A stretch of 64,000 bases of DNA from Polaribacter marinus (GCF_022662535.1 NZ_JAKQYM010000004.1:232861-296860); one strand, 5' to 3'; counted from the stretch's first letter, positions 24,951 through 34,693 are shown. The notes: generated by a model from the letters alone, not told the origin. Numbers and translations: made by a program.

Positions 24951-25736
24951 ATGAAATTCCAAGATCAGATTGGAAATACGTTAGAGTTGTTAAAAATACC
25001 ACAAAGAATTATTTCTTTAGTACCAAGTCAAACAGAATTATTGGTTGATTTAGGCTTGGAAAAAAATATTGTTGGTATTACAAAGTTTTGTGTGCATCCT
25101 GTTGATTTAAAACAAGAAAAAACCATTGTTGGTGGAACAAAAAATATCCATCTTCAAAAAATAAAAGAGTTGCAACCAGATATTATTCTTTGTAATAAAG
25201 AAGAGAATACAAAAGAAATTGTTGAATTTTGTATGCAAATTGCACCCACACATGTTTCGGATATTTATACAATTGAAGATGTCTTAGAATTGACTAGACA
25301 TTATGGAGAAATATTAAATTGCAGCGCTAAATCTTTTATAATTCAAAAAAAACTACAAAAAGAATTAAATAATTTTGAGCAATTTGTAAAAGATAAAAAG
25401 ATAGAAAAGGTTGCTTATTTTATTTGGAAAAATCCTTGGATGGTTGCAGCAAATAATACTTTTATTAATCATATTCTAGGTTTAAATAAGTTTGATAACT
25501 TCTATAAAAATCATTCAAGATATCCTGAAATTAATTTAGATGAATTGCTAAAGGAAAGGGACTTAGGAACTATTTTTTTATCTTCAGAGCCATATCCTTT
25601 TAAAGAAAAAGACATTATAGAGTTACAGGGTCAATTTGAAAAAGCAAAGATAATTTTGGTAGATGGAGAAATGTTTTCTTGGTACGGGAGTAGATTGTTA
25701 AAAGCTTTTAATTATTTTAAAAGCTTACATGATTAA
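24951..25736 (+). CDS. BtuF/FhuD-type helical-backbone binding protein, no signal peptide
   Basis: A 261-residue protein starting at ATG 24951 (a TTG at 24948 is also possible). The two-lobe helical-backbone pattern is visible: RIISLVPSQTELLVDLGLEKNIVG, a Cys/His loop (KFCVHPVDL), LQPDIILCNKEEN, a long connecting helix and the C-terminal lobe (FLSSEPYPFK). The family binds B12, siderophores or haem for ABC import. It lacks a signal peptide or lipobox, so periplasmic location is doubtful, and no permease is nearby. The ligand is unknown. Confidence 0.8.
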   Translation: MKFQDQIGNTLELLKIPQRIISLVPSQTELLVDLGLEKNIVGITKFCVHPVDLKQEKTIVGGTKNIHLQKIKELQPDIILCNKEENTKEIVEFCMQIAPTHVSDIYTIEDVLELTRHYGEILNCSAKSFIIQKKLQKELNNFEQFVKDKKIEKVAYFIWKNPWMVAANNTFINHILGLNKFDNFYKNHSRYPEINLDELLKERDLGTIFLSSEPYPFKEKDIIELQGQFEKAKIILVDGEMFSWYGSRLLKAFNYFKSLHD

Positions 25737-25750
25737 AGAAAAAAATACGA

Positions 25751-25939
25751 TTAAATACTTATTTCTCTGTCTAAATAATTTACCCGATTAATTTTTTCTA
25801 AAATTTTCATTGCTTTATACGCAGCTCTATCACTAATAGATTCATCAATAAACTTATAGTCATTAGATTTCTCTAAAAGTCTATTATGTCTTTCTTCTAA
25901 GTGTTTTCTATACCTATGTAGTTGATTTAAACGTAGCAT
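25751..25939 (-). CDS. Conserved small helical protein
   Basis: A 62-residue, strongly charged, all-helical protein (start MLRLNQLHRYRKHLEERHNR, then a DRAAYKAMKILEKIN core). I recall similar short proteins in other Flavobacteriaceae, without known function. It has a coding look (no stops, even codon use) and is convergent with the binding-protein gene, 14 bp apart. Confidence 0.6.
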   Translation of the reverse strand: MLRLNQLHRYRKHLEERHNRLLEKSNDYKFIDESISDRAAYKAMKILEKINRVNYLDREISI

Positions 25940-26085
25940 ATTAAAGTTATAAGCATTTAAATATACGTAAATATTTAAATAAAATTTAAAAAATATATAT
26001 AAATTATTGAATTTTAGGAGTTTGTTATAAGTAAGTTTAAATACCTTATAGTATTTTAAATAAAAAAAGGATAAACATCAAATAA

Positions 26086-26117
26086 AAAATCCCTGTATTT
26101 GTTGATACAGGGATTTT
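26086..26117 (-). terminator. Terminator of the DUF4197 gene
   Basis: Arms AAAATCCCTGTAT / ATACAGGGATTTT with a 6-nt loop; it lies just beyond the stop codon of the DUF4197 gene on the minus strand. Confidence 0.8.
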
Positions 26118-26142
26118 AAAAAAAAAAGATATTTTTTTGGAA

Positions 26143-26853
26143 TTAGATTTTGTCTTGTAAAGCAAATACTTGTTTAAGTAAAGCAGTATTTCGTAAGCCA
26201 ACTTTTTCTCTGATTCCTTTTTCTTCTACTTCTATCATTGTAAAGACACCTTTTAATGCTTGTGTAGTTACATAGCTAGTTAAGTCTGGGTTTACTTTTT
26301 TTACAAACGGAATAGAATTGTATTTTGAAATTAAGTTGGTCCAAACTTTATCTGCTCCAACTTTAGCAAAAGAGTTGTTTATTACAGGACTAAAACTACT
26401 ATATAAACTTTCTGTTGTTTTTGTCTCTAAATAACTAGTTGCGGCATTTTGTTCTCCTAATAAAATATTTTTTGCATCAGTAAAAGTGATGTCTTTTATA
26501 GCACTTACAAAAATAGGAGTTGCTGTTTTTACAGCATCTTCTGCAGCTCTGTTTAAAACTTTAATACCTTCATCAGCTAAATTACCTAAACCGATTCTAC
26601 GTAAACCTTTATCTACGGCTTGTAATTCTTCTGGTAATAATATTTTTACTAATTGATTTTTGTAAAAACCATCTTTAGAAGTAAGTTTAGAAACTTGATT
26701 TTTAATTCCGTTATCTAAAGCTTGTTTTAAACCATTTCCTATTTGTTCTTGAGATAAGTCCCCTCCATTTGGTAGGTTGTTAACTGCTTTCTGTAATTCT
26801 GCACAACCAATAAATTGAATTGCAATTACAAGTACTAAAATTTTTTTGATCAT
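26143..26853 (-). CDS. DUF4197 family lipoprotein
   Basis: A 236-residue predicted lipoprotein (signal MIKKILVLVIAIQFIGC, Cys 17). The mature protein is helical with segments typical of DUF4197: LSQEQIGNGLKQALDNGIKN, LPEELQAVDKGLRRIGLGNL, a FTDAKNILLGEQNAATSYL central motif and the C-terminal KGVFTMIEVEEKGIRE. The function is unknown. The DUF5522 gene lies just upstream on the same strand but 55 bp away. Confidence 0.85.
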   Translation of the reverse strand: MIKKILVLVIAIQFIGCAELQKAVNNLPNGGDLSQEQIGNGLKQALDNGIKNQVSKLTSKDGFYKNQLVKILLPEELQAVDKGLRRIGLGNLADEGIKVLNRAAEDAVKTATPIFVSAIKDITFTDAKNILLGEQNAATSYLETKTTESLYSSFSPVINNSFAKVGADKVWTNLISKYNSIPFVKKVNPDLTSYVTTQALKGVFTMIEVEEKGIREKVGLRNTALLKQVFALQDKI

Positions 26854-26908
26854 TTTATAAATTTTTATTCTATTGTTATGAAACTCTTTTTAGAAAAAAG
26901 TCACTTTT

Positions 26909-27088
<180 letters not shown>

Positions 27089-27108
27089 TTAATAATTTAT
27101 AATGATTA

Positions 27109-29022
27109 TTATTTTAATACAGAAAATTCAATACTAGAATCTGTAAATACAGTATGGGTTTGTGTTTTAAAATCTTTTTTATCTGCTTTGTAGATATTAT
27201 CTACATAAGTCTGTGGATTCAAATCGATTAAAGGAAACCATGTGCTTTGCACTTGAATTTGTACTTTGTGTCCTTTTTTAAAAGTATGAAATACATCTTG
27301 TAATTTTATATTAACATTTGTTTTTTTATTTGGGGTAAATGGTTCTGGAAACTCAAAACTATTTCTAAATCGTCCACGTAAAACTTCGCTTCTTACCATT
27401 AAATGATAATTACTCATTTTTAAATGATCTTGTAATTCTTTATTATCTTCTTTTACATTATCAGGATGTACATCAATTACTTTTACAATCCAATCTGCGG
27501 CAGAACCTGTAGTAGCTACTTTTAATTTTGCTAAAATGTCCCCAGCTAATGTAAAATCTTCCGTTAAAACATCCGTTTCAAAAACTAATACATCAGGTCT
27601 TCTTGCTGCAAAACGTTGGTCGTCCGTCATGTATTTTCTTGGCGTAAAAACAGTTTTAATATCTTCAGAATAAGGTACAGGATGTTTTATGTCACTAATA
27701 AACTGTATTCCTTTTGTTGATTTTTTGGTAGAAGTTAACTCTTGATTTTCTGATAAAAACCAATCTTGTTTTACCGCATTTTTAGGCGGCCAAGTATCAT
27801 AAGATTTCCATTCTTTTTTACCAGTATCAAAAACATAGGCTTCTGGTAAACCGGAGTTTTTGTCTCCATTTCCTTTTAAGAAGTGATTAAAGAATTTTGT
27901 TTCTACATCCGATTGAAACTTTAATGAAATAGAATCTCCAAAATAATAATTACCTACATAATTTTTAACCGTGTTTCTTGCCCATTTTCCATGATCCCAA
28001 GGGCCAAAAACTAATGTATTATAATTTCCTTTTCCATATTTTTCTATTCCTTTATAAGTTTCTAAAGGGCCGTATAAATCTTCTGCGTCAAACTCACCCG
28101 CAACAACCATAGTTGCTACTGTAGATGGAACTCTATTCATATGTTGTATAATTCCTTTACTTTTCCAGTTTTCATCATAATTTGGGTGTTCTACTATTTC
28201 TTTCCAGAAAAAATCGTCAATTCTATCTTTATTTTCTGAAGTTTTGACATCTAATTTATCGTACTGAAAATACTTGTTTAGGTTTTTTAGAGGTCCTTTA
28301 TCTAAGAAAAATTGGTATTGATCTTTAGAATCCATTTTTGGAAATGAATACCAAGCAGAATCAGTTGGTGTGTCTTTGTAGGTTCCAAATAATGAAATGG
28401 CTCTAAAATAACTTAACATAAAAGCACCATTATGATGAAAATCATCAAAGAAAAAATCTCCAATACTAGCTTGAGGTGAAGCTGCTTTTAATGCTGGATG
28501 TGCGTCAATTGTAGAAACTGTTGCGTAATGACCAGGATAAGAAATTCCCCAAGTACCTACGTTTCCATTATTGTTTTCTACATTTTTTACCAACCAATCA
28601 ATAGTGTCATAGGTATCTGAAACTTCATCAGATTGCTTTGCTGTTTTGTTAGGGATATATGCGCGCATATTATCATAAACACCTTCACTCATCCAACGAC
28701 CACGTACATCTTGATACACCACAATATTTAATTCTTTCATTAAATGAACGTTTGGTCCAATTTTACGTTTCATTTTTCCTTCTCCATATGGTGCAGAACT
28801 ATAAGGTGTTCTTTGCATTAAAATAGGATATTTTTTACTAGTGTCTTTAGGAGAATAAATGGTTGTATGTAATTTTACACCATCTCTCATTGTAATATCT
28901 ACTTCTTTTTTTGTATAATTATCTGCAACAAAAGTATCTTTTTGAGGTTCTTTTTCTTTGGTAGGATTACAAGAACTAAAAAGAAATAGACTAAAGATTG
29001 TTAATAGGATAAATTTTCTCAT
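27109..29022 (-). CDS. CocE/NonD-type X-Pro peptidase-like hydrolase lipoprotein
   Basis: A 637-residue lipoprotein (lipobox FLFSSC) of the CocE/X-Pro dipeptidyl-peptidase S15 group. The alpha/beta-hydrolase domain has the nucleophile elbow GTWGISYPGHYA (Ser about 160), the acid in AGEFDAEDLYGP and the His in FGPWDHGKW. The C-terminal jelly-roll domain (about 400-637) contains VQVQSTWFPLIDLNPQT, typical of glutaryl-acylase-like members. It hydrolyses peptide, ester or amide bonds outside the cytoplasm; the substrate is unknown. Confidence 0.88.
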   Translation of the reverse strand: MRKFILLTIFSLFLFSSCNPTKEKEPQKDTFVADNYTKKEVDITMRDGVKLHTTIYSPKDTSKKYPILMQRTPYSSAPYGEGKMKRKIGPNVHLMKELNIVVYQDVRGRWMSEGVYDNMRAYIPNKTAKQSDEVSDTYDTIDWLVKNVENNNGNVGTWGISYPGHYATVSTIDAHPALKAASPQASIGDFFFDDFHHNGAFMLSYFRAISLFGTYKDTPTDSAWYSFPKMDSKDQYQFFLDKGPLKNLNKYFQYDKLDVKTSENKDRIDDFFWKEIVEHPNYDENWKSKGIIQHMNRVPSTVATMVVAGEFDAEDLYGPLETYKGIEKYGKGNYNTLVFGPWDHGKWARNTVKNYVGNYYFGDSISLKFQSDVETKFFNHFLKGNGDKNSGLPEAYVFDTGKKEWKSYDTWPPKNAVKQDWFLSENQELTSTKKSTKGIQFISDIKHPVPYSEDIKTVFTPRKYMTDDQRFAARRPDVLVFETDVLTEDFTLAGDILAKLKVATTGSAADWIVKVIDVHPDNVKEDNKELQDHLKMSNYHLMVRSEVLRGRFRNSFEFPEPFTPNKKTNVNIKLQDVFHTFKKGHKVQIQVQSTWFPLIDLNPQTYVDNIYKADKKDFKTQTHTVFTDSSIEFSVLK

Positions 29023-29134
29023 GTTAAAATTGGATTAGTTTTGGATAAAATTACGAAACAAAAAAGAGTTGATGAAAAAATCAACTATTAAATTGATTTT
29101 GAATACTTTTAAATTTTATAAAATGTTTAGTAAT

Positions 29135-29881
29135 ATGAAGAATACATTACTTTTTTTATCAATATTTTTTATTTTTAATTGTCATACTAAAAATGATGAA
29201 GAGAAGCATAAACTACAAGAAAAAAATTCTCAAAAGAAAACCTTTCCGAAATTAGAAAAAGATAGATATAATGTTGCTTTTTTAATTATGGAAGGAACAT
29301 TTAATACCGAATTAACAGCTCCTTTTGATATTTTTCAGCATACCATTTTTAGGAAGAATATAAAAGCAATGAATGTTTTTACAGTTGCAAACACAGATCA
29401 AGCAATTACAACTTTTGAAGGAATACGAATTTTACCTGATTATAATTATTTAAAAGATTCCTTACCAAAAATCGATATTTTAGTGGTTCCCTCTGCAGAA
29501 CATCATTTAGACTCCGATTTAGAAGATAATGCAATGATTGATTTTGTAAAACGAATTGATAAAGAAGCCATGTTTATTACATCACATTGTGATGGAGCTT
29601 TTGTATTAGCAAAAGCAGGTTTGCTAAATAATAAAGTTGCTACTACTTTTCCGTCTGATATCGACAAAATGAGAGCAACGTTTCCTAATTTAGATATTAG
29701 AAAAAAGGTGTTATTTGTACATGATGGAAAATACATTACTTCTGCAGGAGGAGCAAAATCATTTGAAGCAGCTTTATATTTATGTGAATTTTTATACGGA
29801 AAAAAAGTGGAAAAATCTTTAGCAGGTGGTTTGGTAATTGATTGGAATGTTGATGAGGTTCCGCATTTAATTGTGAAATAA
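29135..29881 (+). CDS. DJ-1/PfpI family lipoprotein
   Basis: About 248 residues from ATG 29135 (MKNTLLFLSIFFIFNC with lipobox Cys 16). The DJ-1/PfpI fold is recognisable by VAFLIMEGTFNTELTAPFDI, the nucleophile elbow FITSHCDGAFVLAKAGLL (conserved Cys) and TSAGGAKSFEAALYLCE. It resembles GlxA-type amidotransferase-like domains without the AraC helix-turn-helix tail. A secreted DJ-1 domain is uncommon. ATGs at 29069, 29072 and 29123 give longer N-terminal extensions without a signal peptide and are less likely. Confidence 0.8.
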   Translation: MKNTLLFLSIFFIFNCHTKNDEEKHKLQEKNSQKKTFPKLEKDRYNVAFLIMEGTFNTELTAPFDIFQHTIFRKNIKAMNVFTVANTDQAITTFEGIRILPDYNYLKDSLPKIDILVVPSAEHHLDSDLEDNAMIDFVKRIDKEAMFITSHCDGAFVLAKAGLLNNKVATTFPSDIDKMRATFPNLDIRKKVLFVHDGKYITSAGGAKSFEAALYLCEFLYGKKVEKSLAGGLVIDWNVDEVPHLIVK

Positions 29882-30021
29882 TTATTTTGTCTTACCTAGC
29901 GCAGAAGAGTGTTTTTTGCTTTTTAAAAATAATTTTAGATATCAATCACACATTTTATAGTTTAATCTTAATGAGATTGTTTATTGTTTTTGGTTAAAAT
30001 TCTATTAGTTATTATATCCTT

Positions 30022-30112
30022 TTAGCCCTGATTGAAGCATTTGTTTGAGCTCTTTTTTATTCTTTTTCTGAATAAAAAAAGCGAGTGCGAAAAGCAGGAA
30101 ACAGCTTCAAAT
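30022..30112 (+). repeat. Dispersed hairpin repeat, best-preserved copy
   Basis: It begins TAGCCCTGATTGAAGCATT, contains the hairpin GCTCTTTTTTATTC / GAATAAAAAAAGCGAG, and ends GCGAAAAGCAGGAAACAGCTTC. The same start, hairpin and end words occur in related form at 9590-9672 (plus strand) and 63405-63538 (minus strand). I recall similar intergenic elements in many Flavobacteriaceae genomes. The surrounding gap from 29882 to 30178 holds nothing else apart from the ygiQ promoter. Confidence 0.65.
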
Positions 30113-30164
30113 TTCTAAAAAAAAGACATTTGAAAAATAAATGTTTTAGCAATTAAAATTCTCG

Positions 30165-30172
30165 TATTTTTG
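30165..30172 (+). promoter_or_regulatory. -7 box of ygiQ
   Basis: TATTTTTG lies 6 bp before ATG 30179, so the transcript would start at or next to the A of the start codon (leaderless). Confidence 0.45.
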
Positions 30173-30178
30173 CAAAAT

Positions 30179-32146
30179 ATGGAGAACACTAAAAAACATC
30201 AATTAACAGATTGGTTACCAACTACAAACAAGGAAGTTAAAATTCGTGGTTGGGAAGAATTGGATGTTATTTTATTTAGTGGAGATGCTTATGTAGATCA
30301 TCCTTCATTTGGACCAGCAGTAATTGGAAGAATTTTAGAAAGTTACGGATTACGAGTTGCTATTGTACCACAACCAAGTGTAACGGATAATCTTCAAGAT
30401 TTTGAAAAACTAGGGAAACCGCGTTTATTTTTTGCTGCAACAGGTGGTTGTATGGATCCAATGGTATCTAATTACACAGCCAGTAAAAAAAGACGTGATA
30501 AAGATGCCTATACTCCAAATGGCGATAAAGGTTTTAGACCTGATTATGCAACTTCAGTATATTCTAAAATATTAAAAGAAAAATTCCCAGATGTGCCTGT
30601 TTTAATTGGTGGAATTGAAGCTTCTTTAAGACGTGTAACGCATTATGATTATTGGTCTGATCAATTATTACCTTCTATTTTAGAAACGTCTAAAGCAGAT
30701 ATGTTGGTATATGGAATGGGAGAACAACCTTTGAGAGAGATTGTAGAATTATTGCAAAAAGGGGTGCCATTTTCTAGTTTAAAAAACATTAAACAAACGG
30801 CTGTTTTTATCAATCAACAAGAAGAAAAATTACCTGTTGTAAATGGTTGGGAAGATGTAACTATTAATTCTCATGAAGCTTGTTTAAAAGATAAAAAAAC
30901 ATTTGCATCTAACTTTAAAGTGATTGAGCAAGAATCTAATAAATTAAAAGCAAGAAGAATTTTACAAAGAGTAGGAGAGAATACTTTGGTGATCAATCCA
31001 CCTTTTCCAACTATGACAGAAAAGGAAATAGATGGTTCTTTTGATTTGCCTTTTACACGATTGCCACATCCAAAATATGATAAACGTGGACCAATACCTG
31101 CGTTTGAAATGATTAAATTTTCTATTAATATTCATAGAGGGTGTTTTGGTGGATGTAGTTTTTGTACTATTTCTGCACATCAAGGAAAGTTTATTGCCAG
31201 TAGAAGTAAAGAATCTGTTTTAAAAGAAATAGATAAAGTGGCAAATATGCCAGATTTTAAAGGATATTTGTCTGATATTGGTGGGCCTTCTGCTAACATG
31301 TATCAAATGAAAGGAAAAGTACAATCTATCTGTGATAAATGTGTGGCGCCTAGTTGTATCTCTCCAGTAATTTGTTCTAATTTAGATACTTCTCATAAAC
31401 CATTAACCGAATTATATCAAGCTGTTGATAAACATCCGAAGATAAAAAAATCTTTTATAGGAAGTGGAATTAGACATGATATGTTGGTGCCAGAATTTAA
31501 TAAAAATGCAGATCCAAAAGAATTGGATGCGTATACAGAAGAAGTAATGACTAAGCATGTTTCTGGCCGATTAAAAGTGGCTCCAGAACATACTTCTGAT
31601 CCTGTTTTAAAATTGATGCGTAAACCTTCTTTTAAATATTTTCATATGTTTAAAGAGCGTTTTGATAAAATCAATATAAAGAAGAAATTAAACTTACAAT
31701 TGATTCCGTATTTTATTTCTAGTCACCCAGCAAGTGAAGTAGAAGATATGGCAAATTTAGCTGCAGAAACTAAAGATATGGGTTTTCAGTTAGAGCAAGT
31801 ACAAGGGTTTACACCAACGCCAATGACAGTGGCAACAGTAATTTATTATTCAGGCTATCATCCTTATACATTAAAACCAACAAAAACTCCTAAAACTAAA
31901 AAGGAACGTGAAGATCAGCATAAATTTTTCTTTTGGTATAAAAAGGAAAATAAAGATTGGATTCGTAATACATTGAACAAGGTTGGTAGACAAGATTTAC
32001 TAAAAGTTTTATTACCAGAATCTGGCTCATGGAAAAAGAATAAAAACGCTCAAGAAACAAAAAATACGTTTGATGATGCTGTTCCTTTTAATAGACGTAA
32101 AAAGAAGGTGAGTAGGACTTCTTCTAAAAAAAGGAGAAGGAATTAA
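30179..32146 (+). CDS. ygiQ: YgiQ family radical SAM protein
   Basis: A 655-residue radical SAM enzyme of unknown substrate. The N-terminal YgiQ domain contains LFSGDAYVDHPSFG and GGIEASLRRVTHYDYW. The iron-sulfur triad is C322-x3-C326-x2-C329 in GCFGGCSFC. A second Cys group (CDKCVAPSC) and a Lys/Arg-rich tail (RRKKKVSRTSSKKRRR) follow. I start at ATG 30179; a TTG at 30170 lies inside the likely -7 box TATTTTTG (30165-30172). Confidence 0.92.
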   Translation: MENTKKHQLTDWLPTTNKEVKIRGWEELDVILFSGDAYVDHPSFGPAVIGRILESYGLRVAIVPQPSVTDNLQDFEKLGKPRLFFAATGGCMDPMVSNYTASKKRRDKDAYTPNGDKGFRPDYATSVYSKILKEKFPDVPVLIGGIEASLRRVTHYDYWSDQLLPSILETSKADMLVYGMGEQPLREIVELLQKGVPFSSLKNIKQTAVFINQQEEKLPVVNGWEDVTINSHEACLKDKKTFASNFKVIEQESNKLKARRILQRVGENTLVINPPFPTMTEKEIDGSFDLPFTRLPHPKYDKRGPIPAFEMIKFSINIHRGCFGGCSFCTISAHQGKFIASRSKESVLKEIDKVANMPDFKGYLSDIGGPSANMYQMKGKVQSICDKCVAPSCISPVICSNLDTSHKPLTELYQAVDKHPKIKKSFIGSGIRHDMLVPEFNKNADPKELDAYTEEVMTKHVSGRLKVAPEHTSDPVLKLMRKPSFKYFHMFKERFDKINIKKKLNLQLIPYFISSHPASEVEDMANLAAETKDMGFQLEQVQGFTPTPMTVATVIYYSGYHPYTLKPTKTPKTKKEREDQHKFFFWYKKENKDWIRNTLNKVGRQDLLKVLLPESGSWKKNKNAQETKNTFDDAVPFNRRKKKVSRTSSKKRRRN

Positions 32147-32188
32147 GTTTGCTTTGTGTTTTTTTGAAGTTAATTGTGAAAACAATTT

Positions 32189-33628
32189 TTAAGGTTCTCT
32201 ATGTTTTCCTCTAGGACCATTACCTTCATAGAGTACAATGTCAGAATGTAATAAACGGGCAGCTTCTGCAGAGCTTTTTACTTTAGAAGCACTCCGCTCT
32301 AGCATTTTAGATTCAAAAGGATTTAATATAGTTTTCCTGATACCTGTTTTTTTCCACTGAGATGATGAGTTGCATTCTTTTAAAATTCCTCGAGCTAATG
32401 TTAATGCATCTAATAAAGCTTGATTTGCACCTTGTCCTTTAAATGGACTCATTGGGTGTGCTGCATCTCCAATTAGTGTAATTTTGTTTCCTTTTTCTAG
32501 TAAAGCAGGTGTTAGTAACGCTCGATCATACACAGGATAACCGGATACTTGTGCATCATTTGTTGCAGCAATAATTTGAGGAATGGGTTTGTGCCATTTT
32601 GTTCTTTTAACAGCTTCTTTTTTTAGTGCTTCCGTTCCTAATAAATTTAGTTTTTTTGCTTCTTCTTCTGATATAGGAAAACTCAATTGCCACATGATGG
32701 TTTCTGAATCATAAGGCATCATGTAGATTCGTTCATTTCCGTTTGCAGTTTGAAATACGGTAGCAGAATCTAGCAAAGAGCTTTCAATCCCTTCTAGATT
32801 TTTTAGAGAGCAAATTCCTAAAATTACAATACAACCTAAATAACGTAAAGGAGTAATGTCTTCGCCAATAAGTAGTTTCCTCACTGTACTTCGAATTCCA
32901 TCAGCTCCAACTATAAGATCAGCTTTTGCACTTTTAATTTTATCTTCTACTTTAAAATTTAGAGTTATGTCTTCGTTATCAGATTCATTAAAATTTAATA
33001 ATTGATGCCCCCATTTTACAGAGTCATGTCCACCAAGTTGTTCAAGCAGTGCTAAACGTAAAGATTGCCTTGCAATATGCACATTAGTTCGTTTTGGTAA
33101 TGCTTTCGTTTCTGACCTTCCCCATTTTCGAATTCCCCATTCACCGATTACACTTCCATCTGTAGTATGAACCAGATGCTTGGTAGAAGTAATTCCTTCT
33201 TTTAAAGAATGAATACCCAATCTTGCCATTGCTTTACTGGCTTGTTGCAAAGTAAGTCCATAGCCTTGAGATCGAGTATCAAAACTATTATCTCGTTCAT
33301 AAAGAGTAAACGGAATTCCCCGATGCAGACAAGCCACAGCTAGTGCAATTCCTCCTATACCACCTCCAACAATAGCAATGTGTGGGTATTTTTCTTTATT
33401 GATTATAGGACGACTTGTAGAGTTTACCAATCCTGATCCTTTACAGTTCAAACATGTGTAAATTTGCCCCTTAGGCTTTATAGGGGCTTTATCATTACAA
33501 TCTGATTTTTCAAATTGCTGTAAAGCGATTTGGTAATTATGGCGAGATTTTTTTTGAGGACGCTTTCTTTTCTTGCCCATACCTTTACAATCTTTACAAA
33601 TAACCCAATTACCTTTTTTGTTTTTCAT
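32189..33628 (-). CDS. FAD-dependent monooxygenase with an N-terminal zinc-ribbon-like extension
   Basis: A 479-residue fusion. Residues 1-70 carry two DnaJ-like motifs, CKDCKGMG (C11, C14) and CLNCKGSG (C59, C62), separated by a basic linker, so they could form one four-Cys zinc site. From about 82 a PHBH-type flavoprotein follows: IAIVGGGIGG (dinucleotide fold, 85-93), LIVGADGIRSTVRK and GDAAHPMSPFKGQGAN (second FAD motif). Such enzymes hydroxylate aromatic or other small molecules with NAD(P)H. The extension is not a usual part of this family. The substrate is unknown; a methyltransferase lies 77 bp upstream on the same strand. Confidence 0.85.
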   Translation of the reverse strand: MKNKKGNWVICKDCKGMGKKRKRPQKKSRHNYQIALQQFEKSDCNDKAPIKPKGQIYTCLNCKGSGLVNSTSRPIINKEKYPHIAIVGGGIGGIALAVACLHRGIPFTLYERDNSFDTRSQGYGLTLQQASKAMARLGIHSLKEGITSTKHLVHTTDGSVIGEWGIRKWGRSETKALPKRTNVHIARQSLRLALLEQLGGHDSVKWGHQLLNFNESDNEDITLNFKVEDKIKSAKADLIVGADGIRSTVRKLLIGEDITPLRYLGCIVILGICSLKNLEGIESSLLDSATVFQTANGNERIYMMPYDSETIMWQLSFPISEEEAKKLNLLGTEALKKEAVKRTKWHKPIPQIIAATNDAQVSGYPVYDRALLTPALLEKGNKITLIGDAAHPMSPFKGQGANQALLDALTLARGILKECNSSSQWKKTGIRKTILNPFESKMLERSASKVKSSAEAARLLHSDIVLYEGNGPRGKHREP

Positions 33629-33705
33629 GTAACATATTTTTAATGGACTCTTGGATTTTTTGTTGATAATTAGATACTTTTATTTGAAGATGTAGAAAAG
33701 CAAAA

Positions 33706-34527
33706 TTATTTTTTGACAGCAATCATCATATGAGGACTAAAAGGCAATAAGTATTCATCGTTTTGAGTAAGAGTTTGCAACGTTTTTAAAGTTTTTGATT
33801 TTTTCTTATCTAACATATTGGCAAAGTATTCATTGTCTAGCCAAATCATTCCTTCTACAGCAAATAGATTTATAAAGTTGAGGTTTTGTTCCAAAAACTC
33901 TGCTTTTAATTCTTTGGGTTTGTGGTAAAAAGCATCTGCTAATAAGAATGGGAAATCTTTAGGAGGGTTATGAATACCAGTAGTAAGTTCTTCTTTACAC
34001 ATATCAAAAAAGGAGTTGGCATGAATCATTCCATTCATTAAACCTACCACTGTAGAAGCGGTTGCGTTAATGGCGAAACCTAAAATAATTCCACCTTTTT
34101 TCAATACTCTTTTTGCTTCAACAATTGCAATAATCCTATCTTCTCTTTTTTGCAAATGATATAATGGTCCGTGTAAAATTACCAAATCTGCAGTATTGTC
34201 TTTAAAAGGTAGTTTTTTAGCTTCTCCAACAGCAACAGAAAAAGGGTTTTTTAGTTTTTTTGCTCTATTTTCAGCTAGTTTAATATGTTTTAAAACAGGC
34301 TCTATTAAATGAACAGTATGATTCTTTTTTGCAAGCCATTCAGAATATTTTCCAGTTCCTCCTCCGACATCAATAATGCTAGCATTTGGTTTAGAAATAT
34401 GTGTTTGAATTAGTTCTTTAATACGTTCAAACTCAAAAATACCCATTCCTTTTTCAAGTCTTGTTTCTTCCGATGCTTTGTTGTAAAAATCATCTAATTC
34501 TTTACTGATAAGAGTTTTCTTTTTCAC
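33706..34527 (-). CDS. Class I SAM-dependent methyltransferase
   Basis: A 273-residue methyltransferase. Motif I IIDVGGGTGKYSEWLA (about 51-66), the acidic motif II HLIEPV, ADLVILHGPLYHL (motif IV region) and VLKKGGIILGFAI (motif post-III) are in order. The C-terminus has an aromatic-rich lid. The substrate cannot be inferred; small-molecule methylation is likely. The FAD monooxygenase gene follows on the same strand, so a joint small-molecule pathway is possible. Confidence 0.85.
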   Translation of the reverse strand: MKKKTLISKELDDFYNKASEETRLEKGMGIFEFERIKELIQTHISKPNASIIDVGGGTGKYSEWLAKKNHTVHLIEPVLKHIKLAENRAKKLKNPFSVAVGEAKKLPFKDNTADLVILHGPLYHLQKREDRIIAIVEAKRVLKKGGIILGFAINATASTVVGLMNGMIHANSFFDMCKEELTTGIHNPPKDFPFLLADAFYHKPKELKAEFLEQNLNFINLFAVEGMIWLDNEYFANMLDKKKSKTLKTLQTLTQNDEYLLPFSPHMMIAVKK

Positions 34528-34693
34528 TTTAAATGTTTAAAGGATAAAAGTAATTAAAATATAGTGAACAAGTGATGTCTTTGTGAGAGCTGATCTAAAA
34601 TATTAAATATGATAAGATTTAAATGCCTTTCAATCACGGTCGAGAGTTTTTTAAAGTTATTAATTGTGATGGACCTAATGATATTTAAGTATA

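Noticed and set aside
34590..34655. Fourth copy of the hairpin repeat
   Set aside because: Only the word GTGATTGAAAGGCATT resembles the repeat start; no hairpin or end motif follows, so it is not listed as a feature.
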